From a virus, in the IMG/VR virus record IMGVR_UViG_3300021085_000281, positions 1 to 20,255 of that record: a DNA stretch of 20,255 nt, one strand, 5' to 3'. Made by a program: the position numbers and the translations under genes. Each line of letters opens with the position of its first letter. The first letter of the stretch is position 1. Shown one piece after another: positions 15,555 to 20,255 of this stretch. Under the pieces are notes generated by a model that searched no databases, had not been told where the DNA came from, and saw only the letters and a program-made list of their open reading frames with translations.

Positions 15555-15710
15555 TTATTTTTTGTATGGTAACATTTTATTTAGTTTTTCTTTTCTGTGC
15601 TGGCACCCGCACGGGATGTTTAAACCCTCTGAAACTTTTTCTACTAAAGTCTTGATTCCTGTTGCTTTAGTTATTTTTTCTACCGTATCGCCTAGTCCTT
15701 TTGATTTCAT
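15555..15710 (-). CDS. Small Cys-containing phage protein (51 aa), easily missed gene
   Basis: A short frame that fills what otherwise looks like a 160-base gap. From the ATG at 15710 the product is MKSKGLGDTVEKITKATGIK, a short helical linker, then NIPCGCQHRKEKLNKMLPYK. I recall a family of small marine phage proteins with the same order, G-L-G-D-T-[VI]-E-K-I-T-K-A-T-G-I, then a C-G-C pair and a K-E-x-L-N-K-x-x-P-Y end, none with known function. The CGC pair could bind metal with partner residues or form a disulfide. The start overlaps the upstream stop by one base (TAATG), as in other junctions here. An ATG four codons upstream (15722) is possible but less likely. Confidence 0.8.
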   Translation of the reverse strand: MKSKGLGDTVEKITKATGIKTLVEKVSEGLNIPCGCQHRKEKLNKMLPYKK

Positions 15711-16024
15711 TAGCAATTCCATTTTCTTAATGCTAAAGCCTTTCTGGTAGGTTTACCATTTGGTTTTTTCATTGGCCCTTTTACTCCACTCATTCTTGCA
15801 CAAAAAGATTTTCTACGATTAGCAGCTTTACTTCCAGGTTTTAATTTAGAAGGCTTTGTTGTTACAGCGGTTTTTAATTTTGACCCAGGATTTTTTCTTT
15901 TATAATCATCAACACCTTTTTGGTTTAAACCTCCAGATTCCGATTGCCCTTCTTTCCTTGTCCATGCCCCTGTTTTCTTCGCAGGTGAGCAGTTCTTTAT
16001 TTTACTTGTAATTGGTATAGCCAT
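15710..16024 (-). CDS. Small basic protein of a widespread marine-phage type (104 aa; DUF6321-like by recall)
   Basis: Begins MAIPITSKIKNCSPAKKTGA, containing both the shared PITSK element and an SPAK motif. It continues with AWTRKEGQSESGGLNQKGVD, a Lys-rich centre, and a conserved-looking tail RRKSFCARMSGVKGPMKK with TRKALALRKWNC at the end. I recognise this W-T-R-K-E-G ... G-G-L-N-x-K-G ... S-F-C-A-R-M ... A-L-x-K-W pattern from many marine phage genomes, and think it corresponds to DUF6321, unverified. Three Cys residues (near 12, in SFCARM, and the last residue) could bind metal. Function is unknown; the strong positive charge suggests nucleic-acid contact. Both its start (with the upstream stop) and its stop (with the downstream start) form TAATG overlaps. 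Confidence 0.8.
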   Translation of the reverse strand: MAIPITSKIKNCSPAKKTGAWTRKEGQSESGGLNQKGVDDYKRKNPGSKLKTAVTTKPSKLKPGSKAANRRKSFCARMSGVKGPMKKPNGKPTRKALALRKWNC

Positions 16025-16893
16025 TAGTATTTCTTTTTAAACATTGAACCTTTCATTTTGTAAGGAGAACCTTTCATTTTACCTGGAGCTGCTTTAATAG
16101 CTGCTTGTAAATGCTGAGGTAATTGATTTTGGCTACCTTTTAATGCTTTTTTTGCTGGGCTTGTTGATCTCATTTCGTTTGGTGATTTTTTCTTTTCTTC
16201 TTTTTTATTTTTGTTAGCGGCTAGTTCAGCTGCTTTTTGAGCTTTAGCCACTTGCACTTTTTCACTATCTTCTCCAACAGTTTTAGCTCTATCAAAACCG
16301 GCTACATCTCTTGATCCTCCTCTTCTACCAGAAGCCCTTGCTTTAGCATTTCTATCTGCTAATGCTTTAAACTCTTTTTGCTCAGCCGCATTTTCTTCTG
16401 CTTTAACTTGTTTTTTCCAATCTCTTCTACTAACGCCTTCGGGTCTTTGTTTTAATTTAGATTTTCTTATTTGCTTTTGGTCCTTTTTAATAGATCTTTG
16501 CATTCTAGATATTTGCCAAGGTTCCATTACATCAAATTTTTGAGCTACTTTTATTGGAACTTCACCCATTTCTTTTTCTCCTTTAACAACCGTCTCCTCT
16601 ACTACAGTTCCAGTTCCTTCGAATTTATGAAAACCAGAACAACCAGGTGTACCCACAGGTTTACCTTTACAGTATTCATTTTGTTTTGCCCATTTTTTTT
16701 CTGCTTCGCCTGTTGCTTTTGTCCCTGTGAAAGTTTCAGTAGGTCCTTGGGTTACTGTTTTAGTAGATTTTACATCTTCTCCTTGACTTTCATAAAAGCC
16801 TTTAGCTTGATCGTCATTCTCAGGATCTATAGCTTGAGACGCTTGACTTAACAAGGGAGATCTTTTTACTCTACTTGTGATTGGTAAGTTCAT
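16024..16893 (-). CDS. Basic low-complexity protein with PITS N-terminus and SPAK motif (289 aa)
   Basis: Opens with MNLPITSRVKRSPLLSQ. Residues 25-120 are polar with a possible Cys pair (EYCKGKPVGTPGCSGFHKF). Residues 120-235 form long Lys/Arg/Ala-rich helices (QISRMQRSIKKDQKQIRKSK). The C-terminus has SPAKKALKGSQNQLPQHLQ followed by AAIKAAPGKMKGSPYKMKGS, a short repeat of K-M-K-G-S. I recall the A-L-x-G-x-Q-x-x-L-P-x-x-L-x-x-x-I-x-A-A-P pattern from proteins of uncultured marine phages, of unknown role. Low complexity and charge argue for a nucleic-acid-associated or structural protein. The start follows the upstream stop after one base (TAATATG), and the stop overlaps the next start (TAATG). 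Confidence 0.74.
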   Translation of the reverse strand: MNLPITSRVKRSPLLSQASQAIDPENDDQAKGFYESQGEDVKSTKTVTQGPTETFTGTKATGEAEKKWAKQNEYCKGKPVGTPGCSGFHKFEGTGTVVEETVVKGEKEMGEVPIKVAQKFDVMEPWQISRMQRSIKKDQKQIRKSKLKQRPEGVSRRDWKKQVKAEENAAEQKEFKALADRNAKARASGRRGGSRDVAGFDRAKTVGEDSEKVQVAKAQKAAELAANKNKKEEKKKSPNEMRSTSPAKKALKGSQNQLPQHLQAAIKAAPGKMKGSPYKMKGSMFKKKY

Positions 16894-16894
16894 A

Positions 16895-17101
16895 TTATTC
16901 TTCTGTTATGTTAGTTTCTTTTTCTTGTTCTTTAGGTGTAACGGGTTTTGCTTTTCCGCTTTGTATTCTTTTTTCAATTAAAGCCCCGTGATCAACAAAG
17001 GATTTAGAATTATGCATATCGCTTGCACCCATAACTAATCCCATATTCATTTTACAAGCACTTGACGCTTTAGCTGTAATTGATTTTGATTTATATCCCA
17101 T
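16895..17101 (-). CDS. Small protein with the SITAK N-terminal element (68 aa)
   Basis: I choose the ATG at 17101, giving MGYKSKSITAKASSACKMNM, because it lies one base after the upstream stop (TAATATG) and places the S-I-T-A-K element near the N-terminus, as in the neighbouring proteins. An upstream ATG at 17137 would add 12 residues and overlap the metallopeptidase-like gene. The middle contains MGLVMGASDMHNSKSFVDHG, Met-rich with two His. The C-terminal half is Lys/Glu-rich and probably disordered. I do not recognise a domain. It is part of the basic-protein block and probably shares its role. Confidence 0.68.
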   Translation of the reverse strand: MGYKSKSITAKASSACKMNMGLVMGASDMHNSKSFVDHGALIEKRIQSGKAKPVTPKEQEKETNITEE

Positions 17102-17102
17102 A

Positions 17103-17483
17103 TTACTGTTTTTTATATGCTTCTCTTTCCCATTCAAAATCCCCGCCTTCTTGCGCTGACTTACCGGTTTCTTCGTCTATTAATTGCCCACCTACTCTTT
17201 TATAAACTCTAGCTGGTGACTTTGTGTCCATTTTCCAAGTTACTTTATTGTCATCATAATGCAATCTTCCCTGAGCCATTTGATCTAAATGAACTTTTTC
17301 GTGATTTACAGCTTCCTCTTTTGCTTTGCCTTTTAATGACTTGTCTATAAATATAGTACCATCATTATTAGCTTCACCTAATATATCCCCTTCTAAATCT
17401 TTTTTAAAAACAGGTGTATTATATGTAGAAGTTTCTTTGTCTATTCCAACAAGATCTGCAAAATCTTTTAATTTAAAGTTCAT
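17103..17483 (-). CDS. HExxH metallopeptidase-like protein (126 aa)
   Basis: Residues 58-65 read AVNHEKVH, a zinc-binding HExxH motif (H61, E62, H65) preceded by a helix (KGKAKEEAVN). A candidate third ligand is E119 or E121 in WEREAY near the C-terminus, which resembles the E-x-x-A helix of ImmA/IrrE-type (M78) and related gluzincin peptidases. A beta segment (GTIFIDKSLKG) comes just before the motif, as in these folds. At 126 residues it is a minimal catalytic domain without signal peptide or membrane segment, so it should act in the cytoplasm or in the virion. A TKSPARVYKR segment (residues 87-96) echoes the S-P-x-[KR] motifs of the neighbouring basic proteins. Head-protein processing, repressor cleavage or host-protein degradation are all possible; the substrate is unknown. 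Its start forms TAATG with the upstream stop. Confidence 0.75.
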   Translation of the reverse strand: MNFKLKDFADLVGIDKETSTYNTPVFKKDLEGDILGEANNDGTIFIDKSLKGKAKEEAVNHEKVHLDQMAQGRLHYDDNKVTWKMDTKSPARVYKRVGGQLIDEETGKSAQEGGDFEWEREAYKKQ

Positions 17484-17923
17484 TATCTTTCTTTGTCTCG
17501 TATCATATCATCAATAGCTTTATTAAAAACTTTATCTGTATATGTTCTGTTATTATAAAATACACTTCTTGCCGATGTTGGTAGATCTTCTTCTGCTAGT
17601 AATATTCTATATATTCTACTTATTAAATGCTTGCCTTTAGTTGATACTTTATATACTGCGTACTTTGAACTTGTTCTGTTACGCTCTTTAAAAACATCTA
17701 TCCATCCTTTCCTGCGCATTCTTTCCCATCTGTTTTTATCCCATGTATATGTGTAAACACCATTAATAAAATCATTACGAGTAAAAAATTGTTTACAATC
17801 TAAATACACAAGTAATTCTAAGTCAGCGTCTTTCAAACCATAAGTCTTACAGGCCCATCTTCTAACAAGCCTGTAATACTTTAATAGGTTCATATCTCTG
17901 AGATCTGAAGGGGTTAGTCTCAT
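17483..17923 (-). CDS. Winged-helix DNA-binding-like protein (146 aa)
   Basis: Residues about 25-115 have the secondary structure order of a MarR-like winged helix: a helix (KDADLELLVYLDCKQFF), a helix-turn-helix region (TRNDFINGVYTYTWDKNRWE), the recognition-end element RMRRKGWIDVF, a beta wing rich in Arg and Ser (KERNRTSSKYAVYKVS), then a long helix (TKGKHLISRIYRILLAEEDL). The wing and helix content suggests sequence-specific DNA binding. It could be a late-gene regulator or a packaging or structural accessory. The start overlaps the GroES stop by four bases (ATGA), so it is translated with the chaperonin pair. I recall relatives in marine phages without a tested function. Confidence 0.74.
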   Translation of the reverse strand: MRLTPSDLRDMNLLKYYRLVRRWACKTYGLKDADLELLVYLDCKQFFTRNDFINGVYTYTWDKNRWERMRRKGWIDVFKERNRTSSKYAVYKVSTKGKHLISRIYRILLAEEDLPTSARSVFYNNRTYTDKVFNKAIDDMIRDKER

Positions 17924-18177
17924 TCTACTATAACTACATCTCCTACAGTAATCACATAATAAAACTTATCGTTCCATTCAATACCATGTCCAGCGTGTCG
18001 ATCATATCTTATAATATCATCTTTATTAATGCCTTCAATTTTATCTCCTACACTTATAACTTTAGCTTTTAAATATCTAATGTCAGTGTCTTGCTTTTCC
18101 GTTAATTCAATACCTCCTACTTTCTTCGGAGCCTCTTTGATTTTTTCTATAATTATATAATAATTGATTGCTTTCAT
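17920..18177 (-). CDS. groES: Phage GroES-like co-chaperonin (85 aa)
   Basis: This lid protein of the GroEL machine has the opening strand MKAINYYIIIEKI, a mobile loop APKKVGGIELTEKQ (residues 16-29) with the GroEL-binding I-x-L tripeptide at I23-L25, the strand KAKVISVG, and closing strands GIEWNDKFYYVIT and VVIVE. Compared with E. coli GroES (97 aa), the shortening falls between VISVG and the DDIIRYD strand, where the roof hairpin of bacterial GroES normally lies. A His-Ala-Gly-His element (residues 61-64) occupies the place of the usual FNDGYG turn. The ATG shares one base with the GroEL stop (TAATG), ensuring paired translation. The gene order, GroEL before GroES, is the reverse of the usual bacterial groES-groEL operon. 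Confidence is high for the family; partnership with the adjacent GroEL is inferred. Confidence 0.9.
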   Translation of the reverse strand: MKAINYYIIIEKIKEAPKKVGGIELTEKQDTDIRYLKAKVISVGDKIEGINKDDIIRYDRHAGHGIEWNDKFYYVITVGDVVIVE

Positions 18178-19730
18178 TAAACCAATCTTTTATTACTAAT
18201 AACACAATCTGCAGATACAATAGTTGTTACAACACTTACAGCATTTTTAAGAGCTGATTTTGTAACTAGTACAGGATCTATAATACCAGCTTTAATCATA
18301 TTAACTTCTTTGCCGGTCTTAACGTCTATACCTCTATTCTTTATAGTCTGCTTTTTAATTTCTATAATGCCAGCATTGTCTAGAATAGTATAGTAAGGTG
18401 ATTTAATTGCTTCAAACAATATCTCTTCCCCTTTATTTTTAGCTTTTAAACTAGTAGCTGCATTCAATAAAGCAACACCTCCACCAGCAACAATCCCTTC
18501 TTTGTAAGCTGCTTTAGTTGCGTGTATTGCATCCTCTACTCTATCCTTTTTTTCTTTAAGCTCTACTTCTGAGTCTGCTCCCACATATATAATACCAACT
18601 TTTCCAGTTAGCATTGATAATCTTTGTTCTAGCTTTTTCTTAAAAAAAGGATTAGTTTCGGTTTCAATGCTTTTTGTAACCTCTTCAACTCTAGCTTTTA
18701 CGTCTACTGAATTTTCTATTTGAAGTACAGTTGATTTTTCATCTGTAACTGATTTCTTAACGCTACCTAATACATCAGGGTTAATTAAATCTAAATCATC
18801 TCCAAGCTCTTCATTTATTATCATAGCCCCAGTAAGTAATGCTAAATCATCCATAGTATCTTGTTTTGTTAATCCAAAACCAGGTACATCTACAATATTA
18901 ACTTTTATATTACCTTTAACTTTATTTGATAATAATGTAGCATACGGCTGTTGATCCATGTCTGCTACAATCAATAAACTTCTTTTACTCTTTATAACGT
19001 GTTCTAAGACACTTTGTATTTTTCTTATATTAGGAATAGGGGAAGAAACAATAAGCACGTAAGGATCGTTTAAAACAGCTGTGTGCTTGTCTTTATCCGT
19101 TATTAAATGCGTTGATTTTAATCCACTATCAAATTGTACACCTTCAACAAAATCCACATAAGTTTCATTTGTATCAGATTCTTCCATTAATACAATTCCA
19201 TTTTTTCCAACTTTTTCATAAGCTTCTCCAATTTTGACCCCAAGCTCTTTGTCATTATTGCAGCTAATGATAGCAACGTTTTGTAGCATTTGGCCTTTAA
19301 CAGGAGTGCTGGTCTTATCAAGATATACTTTAACTTTGTCAGCACCGCTAATAACGCCTGCTTTAAGTTCTCTAACTTTTTCTTCATCTAAATGTTTGTT
19401 TGTGATCTTCAATAAAGAGTTAGCAAGAACGGTAGATGTTGTCGTACCGTCTCCTGCCTCTCTCACAGTGTTTCTAGCTGCTTGCTTTATAAGGGTTGCT
19501 CCTATGTTTTCGACCGGATGTAGTAAGACTACGCTCTCTGCAACGGTTACTCCGTCTTTTGTTATTACCGGCCTGCCTAAAGCGTCTTCGTAAATTACGC
19601 ATTTACCTGAAGCTCCTAATGTGGACTTCACTGCGTTAGCTAACTTTTCGACGCCTGCTATTATTTGATTATTTGCTTCGTTCCCGAACGTGAGTGTTTT
19701 AACTATCTCACTTGGATTATTGTATTCCAT
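18177..19730 (-). CDS. groEL: Phage-encoded chaperonin GroEL (517 aa)
   Basis: This ATP-driven folding chamber has an equatorial domain with STLGASGK (residues 36-43), ITKDGVTVAE holding D59, and EAGDGTTTSTV holding D94 of the ATP site. The apical domain covers roughly residues 195-380 (VEGVQFDSGL; VDVPGFG at 280-286). The return to the equatorial domain has RVEDAIHATKAA with D400, the residue equivalent to the hydrolytic D398 of E. coli, and IVAGGGVALL near 413-422. All three key aspartates are present, so ATPase activity is expected. The C-terminus stops at SNKRLV, without the Gly-Gly-Met tail of bacterial GroEL (about 548 aa). Bases 19441-19720, encoding residues 1-97, are richer in G+C than the rest of the gene. 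It is coupled to GroES by TAATG. Virion proteins are the likely clients. Confidence 0.96.
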   Translation of the reverse strand: MEYNNPSEIVKTLTFGNEANNQIIAGVEKLANAVKSTLGASGKCVIYEDALGRPVITKDGVTVAESVVLLHPVENIGATLIKQAARNTVREAGDGTTTSTVLANSLLKITNKHLDEEKVRELKAGVISGADKVKVYLDKTSTPVKGQMLQNVAIISCNNDKELGVKIGEAYEKVGKNGIVLMEESDTNETYVDFVEGVQFDSGLKSTHLITDKDKHTAVLNDPYVLIVSSPIPNIRKIQSVLEHVIKSKRSLLIVADMDQQPYATLLSNKVKGNIKVNIVDVPGFGLTKQDTMDDLALLTGAMIINEELGDDLDLINPDVLGSVKKSVTDEKSTVLQIENSVDVKARVEEVTKSIETETNPFFKKKLEQRLSMLTGKVGIIYVGADSEVELKEKKDRVEDAIHATKAAYKEGIVAGGGVALLNAATSLKAKNKGEEILFEAIKSPYYTILDNAGIIEIKKQTIKNRGIDVKTGKEVNMIKAGIIDPVLVTKSALKNAVSVVTTIVSADCVISNKRLV

Positions 19731-19751
19731 TAAATTTGATTTGATTATATT

Positions 19752-20042
19752 TTACTTAAATGTTTTTACTACTTTTGGTCCTTTAAGAAATTCAACTCTT
19801 TTTGAATAGTAAGCAACAGTTTCGTCTATTGCTTTTTCAGCTTCTTTTAAATCTTCTCTCCGGGTTACATCATTCCATACATCTGAATTTTTTAAATCCT
19901 GATATTCTGTTTGATAATATCCATTAATTAGTTCAACAATGCGCCAATTTTTTTTATTAGCTATGTGTTTCCAAAGATTTATTAAATCTTTAGTAGGTGT
20001 TGGGTGACTACTCCAAGAATTAGTCTGGTAAAATGTTGTCAT
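19752..20042 (-). CDS. Unknown protein upstream of groEL (96 aa)
   Basis: A 96-residue soluble protein with an aromatic N-terminus (TTFYQTNSWSSHPTPTKDLI), an amphipathic helix (NLWKHIANKKNWRIVELI), a Tyr-rich turn (NGYYQTEYQDLKNSD), and a second long helix (EDLKEAEKAIDETVAYYSKR). No metal-binding, catalytic or membrane motif is seen. It starts after a 66-base A/T-rich gap and ends 21 bases before groEL, so it is probably on the same transcript. I do not recognise its family. The reading frame is credible because it is packed between real genes with no competing frame. Confidence 0.65.
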   Translation of the reverse strand: MTTFYQTNSWSSHPTPTKDLINLWKHIANKKNWRIVELINGYYQTEYQDLKNSDVWNDVTRREDLKEAEKAIDETVAYYSKRVEFLKGPKVVKTFK

Positions 20043-20108
20043 TGGTTTTGGTTTTAATTTGACAATTGGTTTTCTGTAATAAACAGGTTATGGTTTTATT
20101 ATTACGTA

Positions 20109-20255
20109 TTATTCTTCTTCGTTAACTTCTTCTTCTGTGGGCGGCACCGGTGGTTGAGGATTTTGCCAAGTGAAATACAAATCTTCATTTACAGGTGTAA
20201 TTTGAGATTCTATATTTGCAGCTATACTAGCTTGCATCGCAGGCACATCTAATGA
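20109..20255 (-). CDS. C-terminus of an unidentified protein (partial, 48 aa visible)
   Basis: The frame is open from the right edge to a TAA at 20109-20111. The visible end reads SLDVPAMQASIAANIESQIT, then EDLYFTWQNPQPPVPP, then an acidic tail TEEEVNEEE. Pro-rich linkers with a Glu-rich end are common in phage structural or assembly proteins, but nothing identifies it. Its start lies beyond the window. The frame is supported by the absence of stops, the natural acidic tail, and the short gap to the next gene on the same strand. Confidence 0.6.
   Translation of the reverse strand, partial: SLDVPAMQASIAANIESQITPVNEDLYFTWQNPQPPVPPTEEEVNEEE

Noticed and set aside
15335-15750. Two overlapping plus-strand frames of about 100 residues with hydrophobic stretches
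   Set aside because: They are antisense to lysine-rich genes and to the 51-residue gene, which explains their apparent membrane segments.
16895-17137. Longer start (80 aa) for the SITAK protein
   Set aside because: It would overlap the metallopeptidase-like gene, while the ATG at 17101 sits one base after its stop and gives the shared N-terminal element.
19187-19593. Additional frames inside groEL on both strands
   Set aside because: The GroEL frame is unmistakable along its full length; these are chance open frames.
20043-20108. Small inverted repeat (CTGT/ACAG) in the gap before the 96-residue gene
   Set aside because: A four-base stem is too short to separate from chance.
1-20255. tRNA genes, CRISPR arrays, insertion sequences, attachment sites, integrase
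   Set aside because: No cloverleaf with conserved arms, no regularly spaced direct repeats, no transposase or recombinase motifs were seen in either strand.

Overview
The window is a densely packed stretch of a tailed double-stranded DNA phage genome (Caudoviricetes), most likely from a marine phage of Bacteroidota, perhaps Flavobacteriia. Every supported gene lies on the minus strand, so transcription runs from position 20255 towards 1. The DNA is A/T-rich over most of its length. Start codons are preceded by A/T-rich tracts rather than a purine Shine-Dalgarno box, as is usual in Bacteroidota and their phages. Several small proteins resemble families I recall from uncultured marine phages. 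The host assignment is inference; the phage identity is firm from the terminase, portal, capsid and holin genes.

Layout in transcription order. (1) 20255-17923: the C-terminus of an unidentified acidic-tailed protein, a 96-residue unknown, then a complete chaperonin pair, GroEL (517 aa) and a GroES-like co-chaperonin (85 aa), joined by a TAATG stop/start overlap. (2) 17923-14494: a winged-helix-like protein, an HExxH metallopeptidase-like protein, and five small or mid-size proteins, most of them Lys/Arg-rich. Four of these share an N-terminal P/S-I-T-[AS]-[KR] motif, and S-P-x-[KR] motifs recur across the block. One gene here (15555-15710, 51 aa) is short and easily missed. (3) 14493-12245: a three-TM-family holin, a glycine-rich repeat virion protein, a coiled-coil protein, a small conserved protein, a 196-residue protein whose N-terminal half looks like a second, diverged GroES fold, and a candidate small terminase subunit. 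(4) 12245-4952: the DNA packaging and head module, comprising large terminase, portal, acidic scaffold-like protein and major capsid protein. (5) 4871-1: a conserved protein bracketed by two hairpins of identical geometry (10-bp stem, 7-nt loop), two candidate head-tail connector proteins, and the first 780 residues of a large beta-propeller-like tail protein that runs off the window.

A working model, part inference: the phage carries its own GroEL/GroES machine, plus a possible second GroES-fold protein, in the same co-oriented cluster as its packaging, capsid and connector genes. This would let it fold its own virion proteins. The GroES appears to lack the roof hairpin of bacterial GroES, as does the T4 capsid co-chaperonin Gp31. 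Mosaic base composition inside terL and at the 5' end of groEL suggests recombination. No tRNA, CRISPR array, insertion sequence, integrase or replication gene was seen, and no intergenic gap exceeds about 80 bases.
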